Part shown: piece after piece, positions 19,473 to 28,358 of the stretch
How the letters are laid out: each line of letters starts with the position of its first letter
Numbering within the stretch: the first letter of the stretch is position 1
Source: Halomonas maura
GTDB lineage: Bacteria; Pseudomonadota; Gammaproteobacteria; Pseudomonadales; Halomonadaceae
Direction: 5' to 3'
Length of the DNA: 64,000 nucleotides
Assembly (NCBI RefSeq): GCF_030409305.1
Contig: NZ_JAUFPQ010000017.1
Coordinates: 8,106 to 72,105 of the forward strand
Program-made: the position numbers and the translations under genes
The notes under the pieces: generated by a model
Databases searched by the model: none
What the model saw: the letters and a program-made list of their open reading frames with translations, nothing else
What the model was told of the DNA's origin: nothing

Positions 19473-20918
19473 ATGCACGCCGAATCCGAGCTGTTGATCG
19501 ACAAGGCCTACGTCGCCGGCCAATGGCGCGACGCCGAGCGCCGCTTCCCCGTCACCGACCCGGCCACCGGCGAGGTCCTGGCCGAGGTCCCCGACCTCAC
19601 CGCCGAGGACGCCCGGGCGGCCGTGGCCGCCGCCGAGGCCGCCTGGCCGGCCTGGCGGCGCCAGACCGCCAAGCAGCGCGCCGCCCTGCTGCGCGGCTGG
19701 TTCGAGCGCATCATGGCCCACCAGGAACCCCTGGCCCGGCTGATGACCCGCGAACAGGGCAAGCCCCTGGCCGAGTCCCGGGGCGAGGTGGCCTACGGCG
19801 CCAGCTTCGTCGAGTTCTACGCCGAGGAGGCCAAGCGCGTGGCGGGCGAGACCCTGCCGAGCCACGGCGCCGACAAGCGCATCCTGGTGTTCCGCGAGCC
19901 GATCGGGGTGGTCGCGGCGATCACCCCCTGGAACTTCCCCCTGGCGATGATCACCCGCAAGTGCGCCCCGGCGCTGGCCGCCGGCTGCCCGGTGGTGATC
20001 AAGCCGGCCGAGGCCACGCCGCTGACCGCCCTGGCGCTGGCCAGGCTGGCCGAGGACGCCGGCTTCCCCGCCGGGGTCATCAACGTGGTGACGGCCTCGC
20101 GGCCCGCCGAGATCGGCGAGGTGCTGACCACCGACCCGCGGGTGCGCAAGGTCTCCTTCACCGGCTCCACCGCCGTGGGCAAGCGGCTGCTGACCCAGTG
20201 CGCCGGCACCGTCAAGAAGGCCTCCATGGAGCTCGGCGGCAACGCGCCCTTCATCGTCTTCGATGATGCCGACCTGGATGCCGCGGTGGAAGGTGCGGTG
20301 GCCTCGAAGTTCCGCAATTCCGGCCAGACCTGCGTGTGCACCAACCGCCTGCTGGTCCAGGCCGGTGTCTATGAGACCTTCCTCGACAAGCTGGCGGCCC
20401 GGGTGGCCGAGCTCCGGGTGGGCAACGGCCTCGACGAGGGCGTGGTCCAGGGCCCGTTGATCAACCAGGCGGCGGTGGACAAGGTCCGCGACCATATCGC
20501 CGATGCCCTGGCCAAGGGCGGACGCCTGGTCTGTGGCGGCGAGCCCCACGCCCTGGGCGGGACCTTCTTCCAGCCCACGGTGATCGGCGAGGTGACCGAC
20601 ACCATGCGGGTCGCCACCGAGGAGACCTTCGGCCCGCTGGCGCCGGTGTTCCGCTTCGAGCGTGACGAGGACGCCGTGGCCATGGCCAATGCCACCGAAT
20701 TCGGCCTGGCCGCCTACTTCTATGCCCGCGACTACCGGCGCATCTGGCGGGTCATGGAGGGCCTGGAATACGGCATGGTGGCGGTGAACGAAGGCCTCCT
20801 CTCCACCGAACTCGCGCCGTTCGGCGGCGTCAAGGAATCGGGCCTGGGGCGTGAGGGATCGCACCACGGTCTGGACGAGTACACTGAACTAAAATACGTC
20901 TGTGTCGGCGGCCTGTAA
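19473..20918 (+). CDS. gabD: Succinate-semialdehyde dehydrogenase (NADP+)
   Basis: Oxidises succinate semialdehyde to succinate, the second step of GABA degradation. It has 481 residues, against 482 in E. coli GabD. ALDH landmarks are TPWNFPLAMITRKCAPALAA (about 150), the nucleotide-binding FTGSTAVGKRLL (about 229), the general base Glu in MELGGNAPFIVF (about 250) and the catalytic Cys in NSGQTCVCTNR (about 285). The second cysteine two residues on resembles the redox-switch pair of GabD enzymes. gabT follows after 35 bp, giving a gabDT operon. Confidence 0.94.
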   Translation: MHAESELLIDKAYVAGQWRDAERRFPVTDPATGEVLAEVPDLTAEDARAAVAAAEAAWPAWRRQTAKQRAALLRGWFERIMAHQEPLARLMTREQGKPLAESRGEVAYGASFVEFYAEEAKRVAGETLPSHGADKRILVFREPIGVVAAITPWNFPLAMITRKCAPALAAGCPVVIKPAEATPLTALALARLAEDAGFPAGVINVVTASRPAEIGEVLTTDPRVRKVSFTGSTAVGKRLLTQCAGTVKKASMELGGNAPFIVFDDADLDAAVEGAVASKFRNSGQTCVCTNRLLVQAGVYETFLDKLAARVAELRVGNGLDEGVVQGPLINQAAVDKVRDHIADALAKGGRLVCGGEPHALGGTFFQPTVIGEVTDTMRVATEETFGPLAPVFRFERDEDAVAMANATEFGLAAYFYARDYRRIWRVMEGLEYGMVAVNEGLLSTELAPFGGVKESGLGREGSHHGLDEYTELKYVCVGGL

Positions 20919-20953
20919 TCGCCCGCAACGCTTTTCCCAACTGGAGACAACCC

Positions 20954-22252
20954 ATGACGAACGCCCAACTCAACGAGCTCAAGCAGCGCTATGTCGCCAG
21001 CGGCGCGGCGAGCCCGGCCACCCAGTTTGCCGACCGGGCCGAGAATGCCCTAATCTGGGATGCCGACGGCAATCGCATCATCGACTTCGCCGGCGGCATC
21101 GGGGTGCTCAACATCGGCCATCGCCATCCCAAGGTGGTCCAGGCGGTCAAGGACCAGCTCGACCGCGTGATGCACACCTGCCAGACGGTGATGCCCTACG
21201 AGGGCTACGTGAAGGTGGCCGAGAAGCTCAGTCAGGTCACCCCGGTACGCGGCCATGCCAAGGTGATGCTGGCCAACTCCGGGGCCGAGGCCCTGGAAAA
21301 CGCGGTCAAGGTCGCCCGCGCGGCCACCGGCAAGAACAACGTCATCTGCTTCGATGGCGGCTACCACGGCCGCACCTTCATGACCATGGCCATGAACGGC
21401 AAGGTCGCGCCCTACGCCACCGACTTCGGCACCATGCCGGGCAACGTCTTCCGCGCGCCCTACCCGGTCCCCTATCACGGGGTCAGCGAGGACGAGGCAC
21501 TGCGCGGCCTGAAGATGGCCCTGAAGACCGATGCCAACCCCAGGGACACCGCGGCGATCGTGCTCGAGCCGGTGCTCGGCGAGGGCGGCTTCTACCCGGC
21601 GCCGGCCAGCTTCCTCAAGGCAATCCGCGAGCTCTGCGACGAGCACGGCATGCTGATGATCGTCGACGAAGTACAGTCCGGCTTCGGGCGCACCGGCAAG
21701 ATGTTCGCCATCGAGCACAGCGGCGTGGAACCGGACATCATCACCATGGCCAAGAGCATGGCCGACGGCATGCCGATCTCCGCGGTAGTGGGCACCGACA
21801 AGCACATGGATGCCTCCGGCGGCAACTCCCTGGGCGGCACCTACACCGGCAGCCCGGTCTCCTGTGCCGCCACCCTGGCGGTGCTCGAGGTCTTCGAGCA
21901 GGAAGGCATCCTCGAGAAGAGCCAGGCGCTGGGCGACAAGCTGGCCGAGCGCTTCGCGACATGGCAACAGGACTTCGACTGCGTCGACAATGCCCGCAAC
22001 ATGGGCGCCATGGCCGCCATCGACCTGGTCGCCGACAAGGCCGACCACACCCCGGATGCGGACCTGGCCGGCGCCCTGTGCAAGAAGGCCCGCGAGAAGG
22101 GGCTGATCCTGCTGTCCTGCGGCCTCCACGGCAACACCATCCGCTTCTTGATGCCGGTCACCATCGAGGACGAGATCCTCGAGGAAGGCCTGGCCATCAT
22201 CGAGCAGTCCCTCCAGGAGCTGGTGGGCAGCAAGAGCGCCGCCAGCGCCTGA
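20954..22252 (+). CDS. gabT: 4-aminobutyrate aminotransferase
   Basis: PLP-dependent class III aminotransferase that converts GABA and 2-oxoglutarate to succinate semialdehyde and glutamate. It has 432 residues. FAGGIGVLNIGHRHPKVVQA is near residue 38, and the substrate/PLP region is NSGAEALENAVKVARAATG. MIVDEVQSGFGRTGK (about 236-250) carries the PLP-ring Asp, and the Schiff-base lysine is in ITMAKSMADGMPIS (about residue 264). The Shine-Dalgarno GGAG precedes ATG 20954. Together with gabD it forms a complete GABA-to-succinate route. No gabP permease or regulator is adjacent. Confidence 0.94.
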   Translation: MTNAQLNELKQRYVASGAASPATQFADRAENALIWDADGNRIIDFAGGIGVLNIGHRHPKVVQAVKDQLDRVMHTCQTVMPYEGYVKVAEKLSQVTPVRGHAKVMLANSGAEALENAVKVARAATGKNNVICFDGGYHGRTFMTMAMNGKVAPYATDFGTMPGNVFRAPYPVPYHGVSEDEALRGLKMALKTDANPRDTAAIVLEPVLGEGGFYPAPASFLKAIRELCDEHGMLMIVDEVQSGFGRTGKMFAIEHSGVEPDIITMAKSMADGMPISAVVGTDKHMDASGGNSLGGTYTGSPVSCAATLAVLEVFEQEGILEKSQALGDKLAERFATWQQDFDCVDNARNMGAMAAIDLVADKADHTPDADLAGALCKKAREKGLILLSCGLHGNTIRFLMPVTIEDEILEEGLAIIEQSLQELVGSKSAASA

Positions 22253-22259
22253 CCCCCGC

Positions 22260-22280
22260 GCCCGGGGCCTCGCCCCGGGC
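22260..22280 (+). terminator. Hairpin after gabT
   Basis: GCCCGGGGC (22260-22268) and GCCCCGGGC (22272-22280) form a perfect stem with loop CTC. There is no U-tract. The hairpin sits between gabT and the convergent K+ channel gene. Confidence 0.55.
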
Positions 22281-22305
22281 CTGTCCCCTGCACGGCCGGG
22301 CGCGC

Positions 22306-23379
22306 TCAGGGCGCGTCCGGCTCCCCGCCGGCCAGATGCTCGGCCATTTCCGTCACCCCGATGCGCCGTCCCGCGATGTAGAAGAGCTCGTCTCCCGGGT
22401 GCACCAGGGCATCATCGTCGGGGTTCAGGGTCGGATGCAGCTCCCCCGCCCGACGAATGGCGATCAAGGCGGCGCGACAGCGCGCGCGCAGCCGCGCGGC
22501 CAGCCGGTCGACCCGCAGTGGTCCCGTCACGCCGTCGAGCCGGGTCGAATACTGGGTCTGCGCCTGGTCGACATCGACCAGCTGGCGCAGCACCTCCTCG
22601 CTGCCCGGATCGATCGCCGCCTTGACCAGCATCTTCTGGTGGAGCGAGGGAATCACGTTGACCTTGGGGCAGTGGGTCTCGAGCAGGCGCCCCACCATCT
22701 GGTTCTTCACGTAGGCGGTGATGATGCAACGCTCGGCGACAATGGCCGCCAGGTGCATGCACACCAGGTTGGTCTCGCTGTCGTCCTCCACGTCGACCAC
22801 CACCAGGGCGGCATCCTTGACCGAGGCCCGCTCGTAGAGGCTCTCGTCGCTCAGGGTGGCGGCCCGAAAGTACTCCACCCCCTGTTCGAGGAAGGGGTTC
22901 TTGGCCGGCGCGGCCTCGTCCACGCAGAGCGCCAGCAGCTGCCCTTCCCGGGCCTCTTCCCGGACCTGGGCGACCAGCGATTCGGTATAGGCGTTGAAGC
23001 CGACGATGACGATGTGATCCTGCTGCATGATCGATTGCTCTCCGTAGAGGCGCTTGGTGAACTGGGAGATGACGGAGGCCGAGGCCTTGCCGAGCAGGGT
23101 GGCGAACAGCCCGATCCCCGCCGGGATGATGAACAGCGCGACCATCAGCTGCCCGGCCGGGGTCACCGGCGAGGCATCGCCGTAGCCCACGGTGGAGACC
23201 GTCACGATCATGTAGTAGAGGAAGGCCGTCGGGGAGGCGACCAGCGCCTGCTCGCCGGTGACCGCCAGGCCCGCATAGGCGAGCAGCAGGTAGGCGAGCA
23301 GCAACAGTCCGAGTAGCCCCCAGCCCATGTCGGCGATGCCGCGTATCAGGGCCGTGCTGATCCGTTTCAACAGGTACAT
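22306..23379 (-). CDS. Kch-type potassium channel with RCK (TrkA-N/TrkA-C) domains
   Basis: A 357-residue inner-membrane K+ channel subunit. The start at ATG 23379 (MYLLKRISTALIRG) is preceded by GAGGAA; a longer upstream frame adds a polar, unlikely leader. TM1 is about 14-34, the pore helix and selectivity filter read YMIVTVSTVGYGDASP (filter TVGYGD about 58-63), and TM2 is about 74-96. A cytosolic RCK domain starts at DHIVIVGFNAYTESLVAQ (about 120), and a TrkA-C-like lobe ends the protein (PDDDALVHPGDELFYIAG). Such channels set K+ flux or gating by ligands, relevant in osmotically stressed bacteria. It is convergent with gabT. Confidence 0.88.
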   Translation of the reverse strand: MYLLKRISTALIRGIADMGWGLLGLLLLAYLLLAYAGLAVTGEQALVASPTAFLYYMIVTVSTVGYGDASPVTPAGQLMVALFIIPAGIGLFATLLGKASASVISQFTKRLYGEQSIMQQDHIVIVGFNAYTESLVAQVREEAREGQLLALCVDEAAPAKNPFLEQGVEYFRAATLSDESLYERASVKDAALVVVDVEDDSETNLVCMHLAAIVAERCIITAYVKNQMVGRLLETHCPKVNVIPSLHQKMLVKAAIDPGSEEVLRQLVDVDQAQTQYSTRLDGVTGPLRVDRLAARLRARCRAALIAIRRAGELHPTLNPDDDALVHPGDELFYIAGRRIGVTEMAEHLAGGEPDAP

Positions 23380-23538
23380 GCGTTCCTCATTGGCGCTCCC
23401 CTCGCCGGCCCCGGACGTCCACTGGTCGGGCGCTCGTTCGCTGCCCATGCTAACGCCCGCGACCGGGCTTGTCGCGCGATCGGGACTGTCACCCAGGGCT
23501 ATCGCAGTTAGTCGGGGCTGATCCGTCGACAGGCCTAG

Positions 23539-23620
23539 GAGGGGGCGCTGTGAACCCCTCCCTGGGCGCTACCGACGCCATCCTTGGCGTAGGACCCCCT
23601 CTACGACCTGTCCCCTGCGC
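23539..23620. repeat. Dispersed extragenic element (second copy of shared blocks)
   Basis: The 350-bp gap 23380-23729 contains no convincing gene. Within it, GAGGGGGCGCTGTGAACCCC (23539-23558), GGGCGCTACC, GCCATCCTTGGC, GGACCCCCTC and ACCTGTCCCC form a hairpin-rich block. The first block is nearly the reverse complement of 6633-6650, and the ACCTGTCCCC block is also shared. It is likely a repetitive intergenic element rather than a phoD control region. Confidence 0.5.
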
Positions 23621-23729
23621 CCCTCGCCACCCAACTGCGATTGCCCTGGACTGTCACCGCAGTGACCCCGAAGCGTCATCGGCGACCGGCAGGATGACCG
23701 GCACATCCAGCGTGGAAGCGGAGGTGACC

Positions 23730-25271
23730 ATGGACGTTAGCCGTCGGCAGCTACTGGCACTCGGACTCAAGGGAGGCGCCACCCTGGGCGCCATGGCGGC
23801 GGCGCCGTCGATCGTGCTGGCGGAAGGCCGGCGCCCGGTCATGCCCTCGGGGGTGATGAGCGGCGACATGCTCGAGGATCGCGTGATGCTGTGGTCGCGG
23901 GTCGACCGCCCCGCCCGGATGTTGCTCGAGATCGCCGACAATCCCGACTTCCGCGGGGCCCGCTGGCTGCGCGGCCCGGACGCGCTGCCCGCGTCCGGGC
24001 TCACCGCGCGGCTGGATGTCGACGGCCTCGCCGGCCTGGACGAGCTGCACTACCGGGTACGCTTCGCCGCCCTGGGCGACCACCGTGCAGTCAGCGAGCC
24101 GATCAGCGGACGGCTTCGCCTGCCCGCGGCGCGGCGCCGCGACGTGCGCTTCGTGTGGTCCGGCGATACCGCCGGCCAGGGCTGGGGCATCGACGAGGCC
24201 CGCGGCGGCATGACCACCTACGAGACGATGCGCCGGCAGCGCCCCGACTTCTTCATCCATTCCGGGGATACCGTCTACGCCGACGGCCCCCTGGAGGAGA
24301 GCGTCGCGCTGCCCGACGGCGAGACCTGGCACAACCTGGTCACTCCCGCCAAGCGCAAGGTGGCCGAGTCCCTCGACGAGTTCCGCGGGCAGCACGTCTA
24401 CAACCTGATGGACGCCAACCTGCGGCGCTTCAATGCCGAGGTCCCGATGCTCGCCCAATGGGACGACCACGAGACCGTCAACAACTGGTATCCCGGCGAA
24501 TGGCTCGAGGACGACCGCTACACCGAGCGCAGCGTCCCGCTGCTGGCCGCCCGGGCCCGGCAGGCCTTCCTAGAGCATATGCCGCTGCGCCAGCGACCGG
24601 AGGCGCCCGGCCGCATCCACCGGCGCTTCGCCTACGGGCCGAGCCTGGAGGTGTTCATGCTGGACATGCGCTCCTTCCGCGATGCCAACGGCCGCAATCG
24701 GTCGGCGACCGGCGGCGCCCTGCTCGGCGGCGAGCAGCTGGCCTGGCTGCGCCAGGCCCTGCGGCGCTCCACGGCGACCTGGAAGATCATCGCCGCCGAC
24801 ATGCCCATCGGCCTGGTCGTGCGGGACGGCGACGCCTTCGAGGCGCTGGCCAACGGCGCACCGGGCGAGCCCTCGGGCCGCGAGGCCGAACTGGCCGGCC
24901 TGCTCAGGACGCTGCGCGACGAACGGATCCACAACGTGGTCTGGCTGACCGCCGACGTGCACTACACGGCCACCCACCACTACGCCCCCGAGCGGGCCCG
25001 CTTCAAGGCGTTCGCCCCCTTCTGGGAATTCGTCAGCGGTCCGCTGCATGCCGGCACCTTCGGGCCGGGCGAACTGGACGACACCTTCGGCCCGCGGGTG
25101 GTCTTCCACAAGGCACCCCCCGAGGGGCGCGCCAACCTGTCTCCCGCGGCGGGCTACCAGTTCTTCGGCCGGGTCGACCTGGACGGCGAGAGCGAGACGT
25201 TGACCGTGACGCTGATGGATGCGGCGGGCCAGGCCCTGCACCGTCAGGTGCTCGAGCCGCAGTTCGGCTGA
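23730..25271 (+). CDS. phoD: Alkaline phosphatase D / phosphodiesterase, Tat-exported
   Basis: Extracytoplasmic PhoD-type metallophosphoesterase that releases phosphate from phosphomono- or diesters. It has 513 residues from ATG 23730 (GGAGGT nearby upstream). The N-terminus MDVSRRQLLALGLKGGATLG ends in APSIVLA, a twin-arginine signal. The N-terminal PhoD domain (about 35-130) has SGVMSGDMLEDRVMLWSRV. The catalytic domain has FVWSGDTAGQG, FFIHSGDTVYADGP and QWDDHETVNNWYPGEW (metal ligands), then VVWLTADVHYTATHHY near residue 400. No Pho box was recognised. It is followed by a perfect bidirectional hairpin. Confidence 0.92.
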   Translation: MDVSRRQLLALGLKGGATLGAMAAAPSIVLAEGRRPVMPSGVMSGDMLEDRVMLWSRVDRPARMLLEIADNPDFRGARWLRGPDALPASGLTARLDVDGLAGLDELHYRVRFAALGDHRAVSEPISGRLRLPAARRRDVRFVWSGDTAGQGWGIDEARGGMTTYETMRRQRPDFFIHSGDTVYADGPLEESVALPDGETWHNLVTPAKRKVAESLDEFRGQHVYNLMDANLRRFNAEVPMLAQWDDHETVNNWYPGEWLEDDRYTERSVPLLAARARQAFLEHMPLRQRPEAPGRIHRRFAYGPSLEVFMLDMRSFRDANGRNRSATGGALLGGEQLAWLRQALRRSTATWKIIAADMPIGLVVRDGDAFEALANGAPGEPSGREAELAGLLRTLRDERIHNVVWLTADVHYTATHHYAPERARFKAFAPFWEFVSGPLHAGTFGPGELDDTFGPRVVFHKAPPEGRANLSPAAGYQFFGRVDLDGESETLTVTLMDAAGQALHRQVLEPQFG

Positions 25272-25273
25272 CC

Positions 25274-25306
25274 CCGCCCCGGCCCGCCATCGGCGGGCCG
25301 GGGCGG
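25274..25306. terminator. Perfect 15-bp stem between phoD and the convergent GlsB gene
   Basis: Arms 25274-25288 and 25292-25306 are exact inverted repeats around ATC, and entirely G/C. It starts 3 bp after the phoD stop and ends 9 bp before the minus-strand gene's stop, so it can end both transcripts. There is no U-tract on either side. Confidence 0.6.
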
Positions 25307-25315
25307 TGACCTCCG

Positions 25316-25558
25316 TCAGGCCTTCCTGACCTTGGCGATCACCCACAGCAGCACCACGGCCCCCACCACGGCGGTGACCAGCGAGCCGATGAAGCCCCCG
25401 GCCTGGAGACCGAGCAGGTTGAACAGGCCGCCGCCGACCACGGCACCGACAACCCCCACCCCGATGTTGCCCAGCAGGCCGAAGCCGCCGCCGCGCATGA
25501 TATGGCCGGCGATCCAGCCTGCCAGGCCGCCGATGATCAACCAGGCGATGATGCCCAT
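25316..25558 (-). CDS. GlsB/YeaQ/YmgE family small stress membrane protein
   Basis: An 80-residue glycine-rich integral membrane protein of the transglycosylase-associated (GlsB/YeaQ/YmgE) family. GIIAWLIIGGLAGWIAGHIM, RGGGFGLLGNIGVGVVGAVV and AVVLLWVIAKVRKA give three short membrane segments and match the family throughout. Members are induced by general or envelope stress; the biochemical role is not established. Start ATG 25558 has AGGAGAA upstream. Confidence 0.92.
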   Translation of the reverse strand: MGIIAWLIIGGLAGWIAGHIMRGGGFGLLGNIGVGVVGAVVGGGLFNLLGLQAGGFIGSLVTAVVGAVVLLWVIAKVRKA

Positions 25559-25609
25559 GCCGTTCTCCTTTCCGGTTGGTGATGCCGTGGATGGTGCCCG
25601 GACTCGCGC

Positions 25610-26158
25610 TCAGAAGGAAGAGCCCGGACGTTTCAGGAAGGCCAGCTCCTCCGGCGTGGAGGAGCGTCCCAACATGGCGTTGCGATGGGGGTAGCGGCCA
25701 AAGCGAGAGAGGATCTCCCGATGCCGATGCGCGAAGCGCAGGTTGTCCTCGAGACCCGGCTGGTCGAACAGGCGTAGCGCCTGCTCGTGGATGACCAGCG
25801 ATTCACTGTGCATGTAGGGCATATAGAGGAAGGACCGCTCGTGGGCGGAGAGTTCGGCATCGTCGCCCCGGGCCACGGCTTCCTGGGCCAGTACCAGGGC
25901 CACGGGATCGGCGGCGAAGGCCTCGCCGGTATCGCGGTGGATATGCCGCGAGAACTGGTCGAGGACCAGCACCTCGGCCAGCCGCCCGCGGGGCGAGTGA
26001 CGCCACGCCCAGAGCTCCCCCCGGCGTGCCGCCGCCAGGGTGGCGGCGAAGCGTCGGGTGATCTCGGCATCGAGTGCGGGGTCCTTGCGGAACCATTGGG
26101 CCGGGGCGAGTGCGCCGAACCAGAAATCGAGTACCGTCTCTGCCTGTCTCCCCGCCAT
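25610..26158 (-). CDS. DUF924 family protein
   Basis: A 182-residue soluble alpha-helical protein of the conserved DUF924 family (TPR-like fold), function unknown. Diagnostic blocks are VLDFWFGALAPAQWFRKDPALD at the N-terminus, LAEVLVLDQFSRHIHRDTGEAF (about 61-82), ERSFLYMPYMHSES and RFGRYPHRNAMLGRSSTPEE near the C-terminus. It lies 51 bp upstream of the GlsB-type gene on the same strand, so the two may be co-transcribed. Confidence 0.9.
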   Translation of the reverse strand: MAGRQAETVLDFWFGALAPAQWFRKDPALDAEITRRFAATLAAARRGELWAWRHSPRGRLAEVLVLDQFSRHIHRDTGEAFAADPVALVLAQEAVARGDDAELSAHERSFLYMPYMHSESLVIHEQALRLFDQPGLEDNLRFAHRHREILSRFGRYPHRNAMLGRSSTPEELAFLKRPGSSF

Positions 26159-26264
26159 GGCGTCGCAGCCTCCCTGTCGAGACGGGCCCCAGGCGGGGCC
26201 CGACTGGTATCATCCCCGGCATGGCATTCACGCCACGCCCTTCACTCGCCACCTGAAGAGACCC

Positions 26265-26483
26265 ATGACCGCCTATCAACTCCTCCAGATGCTCGGCTAC
26301 GCCCTCAACATCGTCGGCCTGGTGGTCTGCATCGCCGGCCTGACGCTGGCACGGCACGAGCGGCATCGGCTGGTCGGCCGCCTGCTCGCCGCCCTCGGCT
26401 TCCTGATCGCCGCCTCGCCGGTGCTGGTGCAACTGCTGGGACTGGTCGAACCCGTACCCACGGGCGTTGTCCCTCCCCCCTGA
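26265..26483 (+). CDS. Small two-TM membrane protein, hypothetical
   Basis: A 72-residue protein from ATG 26265, preceded by GAAGAG. TM segments lie at about 11-28 (GYALNIVGLVVCIAGLTL) and 38-60 (LLAALGFLIAASPVLVQLLG), with the short basic loop ARHERHRLVGR between. The tail is Pro-rich. I recognise no family. It is divergent from DUF924 and is followed by a hairpin. Confidence 0.6.
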   Translation: MTAYQLLQMLGYALNIVGLVVCIAGLTLARHERHRLVGRLLAALGFLIAASPVLVQLLGLVEPVPTGVVPPP

Positions 26484-26509
26484 GGCTAGACGAAAGGCGT
26501 ATAGCGTGC

Positions 26510-26536
26510 ACGGGGCAGTCCACTAGACTGCCCCGT
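26510..26536 (+). terminator. Perfect 11-bp hairpin before the SSS symporter gene
   Basis: ACGGGGCAGTC (26510-26520) and GACTGCCCCGT (26526-26536) are exact inverted repeats with loop CACTA, 26 bp after the small membrane gene. No U-tract follows, so it could also be an operator. Confidence 0.5.
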
Positions 26537-26618
26537 CACAGTAGTAAACTTACACAAATTCTAGCCGCTTCATTGGTCGACGCCGCCACTCTTCATCAAA
26601 TGTAAGGATGTTTCCGAT

Positions 26619-28214
26619 ATGCATGCCCTGACCCTCGCGTCCTTCCTGTTCTTCACGGGGCTGGTCGCCTTCATTACCTGGCGCATCACCCGCCGCGACG
26701 ATCACACCAGCACCGGCGGCATGTTCCTCGCCGGGCGCAGCCTGACCTTCCCCTTGATCGCCGGCTCGCTGCTGATGACCAACCTCTCCACCGAGCAGAT
26801 GGTGGGGCTCAACGGCTCGGCCTTCAACGACGGCCTGAGCGTGATGGCCTGGGAGGTGGTCGCGGTGATCGCCCTGGTGGCGCTGGCGCTGTTCTTCCTG
26901 CCGCGCTTCCTGAGGAGCGGCATCGCCACCCTGCCGCAGCTGCTGGAGATCCGCTTCGACAAGGGCACCCAGTTGATCTGCAACGTGATCTTCCTGATCG
27001 CCTATGCGGTCGTCCTGCTGCCGATCATCCTCTATTCCGGCGCCATGGGCCTGCAGGGCATGCTCGACCTGCACGGCCTGACCGGCATCCAGTCCGATAC
27101 CACCCTGCTGTGGCTCACGGTCTGGGTCGTCGGCCTGATCGGCGCCGTCTACGCCCTGTTCGGCGGTCTGCGCACCGTGGCCGTCTCGGATACCCTCAAC
27201 GGCGTGGGCCTGCTGATCGGCGGCTTCGTGATCGTCTACTTCGGCCTCCAGGCGATCAGCGACGGCGGCGGCGTCATGGCCGGCTGGGACATCCTCAAGG
27301 CAACCAACCCCGACAAGCTCGACTCCATCGGCAAGGCCGACCAGCAGGTGCCCTTCTTCACCCTGTTCACCGGCGTCTTCCTGATCAACGTCTTCTACTG
27401 GACCACCAACCAGCAGATCATCCAGCGGACCTTCGCCGCCAAGACCCTGGCCGAGGGCCAGAAGGGCGTGCTGCTGACCGGCCTGTTCAAGCTGCTCGGG
27501 CCGCTGTACCTGGTACTGCCCGGCATCATCGCCTACCACCTCTATGCGGATCAGGGCGTCGTGGCCGACGAGGCCTACGGCCACCTGGTGTTCAACGTGC
27601 TGCCCGCGCCGCTCACCGGCTTCTTCGCCGCGGTGATGGTCGGCGCCATCCTGTCGTCGTTCAACTCGGCCCTGAACTCCACCACCACCCTGTTCAGCCT
27701 GGGCCTCTACAAGGCCGTGCTCAACAAGGAGGCCAGCGACGCGCAGGTGGTGCGCTCGAGCAAGGTCTTCGGCTGGATCATGGCGATCGCGGCCATGACC
27801 ATCGCCCCGCTGCTGGCCGGCCAGGAGAGCCTGTTCAGCTACCTGCAGAAGATGAACGCCATCTACTTCATCCCCATCCTCGCCGTGGTGGTGGTCGGCC
27901 TGCTGACCCGCCGCGTCCCGCCCATGGCGGCCAAGATCGCGCTGATCGGCGGCTGCCTGCTGATCTTCGCCGGCTACTTCATCCCGCCCTTCGACAAGCT
28001 GCCGGTGGTGATGCACGAGTTCCACTTCGTGGCCCTGGTGTTCGCGCTGCTGGTGGCGGTGATGCTGGTCATCGGCAAGTGGCGTCCCCGCGAGACCCCC
28101 TGGGTGCACGAGGACAGCGGCGCGGTCGACCTGACGCCCTGGAAGGGTGCGGTGCCGGCCGGCATCGTGCTGCTGATCCTGGTGGTCGCCATCTACGTCG
28201 CCTTCGCCGGCTGA
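26619..28214 (+). CDS. Sodium:solute symporter (SSS family), sugar-type
   Basis: A 531-residue inner-membrane Na+-coupled importer of the SSS (SLC5) family with about 14 membrane segments. It starts [20 protein letters not shown]. The YidK/vSGLT-like blocks [36 protein letters not shown] and [20 protein letters not shown] point to a sugar transporter, as in the galactose and glucose symporters, rather than proline or acetate carriers. [18 protein letters not shown] (about 345-362) is the conserved Na+-site helix. Sugar specificity cannot be assigned. A terminator follows. Confidence 0.88.
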   Translation: MHALTLASFLFFTGLVAFITWRITRRDDHTSTGGMFLAGRSLTFPLIAGSLLMTNLSTEQMVGLNGSAFNDGLSVMAWEVVAVIALVALALFFLPRFLRSGIATLPQLLEIRFDKGTQLICNVIFLIAYAVVLLPIILYSGAMGLQGMLDLHGLTGIQSDTTLLWLTVWVVGLIGAVYALFGGLRTVAVSDTLNGVGLLIGGFVIVYFGLQAISDGGGVMAGWDILKATNPDKLDSIGKADQQVPFFTLFTGVFLINVFYWTTNQQIIQRTFAAKTLAEGQKGVLLTGLFKLLGPLYLVLPGIIAYHLYADQGVVADEAYGHLVFNVLPAPLTGFFAAVMVGAILSSFNSALNSTTTLFSLGLYKAVLNKEASDAQVVRSSKVFGWIMAIAAMTIAPLLAGQESLFSYLQKMNAIYFIPILAVVVVGLLTRRVPPMAAKIALIGGCLLIFAGYFIPPFDKLPVVMHEFHFVALVFALLVAVMLVIGKWRPRETPWVHEDSGAVDLTPWKGAVPAGIVLLILVVAIYVAFAG

Positions 28215-28238
28215 CCCCGCCCCGCCCGACCGCCCGCT

Positions 28239-28268
28239 GCGACGCCCTGCCTCATGGCAGGGCGTCGC
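28239..28268 (+). terminator. Intrinsic terminator of the symporter gene
   Basis: GCGACGCCCTGCC (28239-28251) and GGCAGGGCGTCGC (28256-28268) form a perfect 13-bp stem with loop TCAT, followed by GTTT. Confidence 0.75.
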
Positions 28269-28358
28269 GTTTGCGCCCTTCGCGGCACGGTGGGAAGATT
28301 CAGGGTCATTATCCGCCGGGGAGCCCCACCAGGGTCCTCCCCTTGCCACGGAGGCCCC

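Noticed and set aside
20902-23316. 804-codon plus-strand frame over gabT and the K+ channel
   Set aside because: It is out of frame with gabT and antisense to the channel; no recognisable domain.
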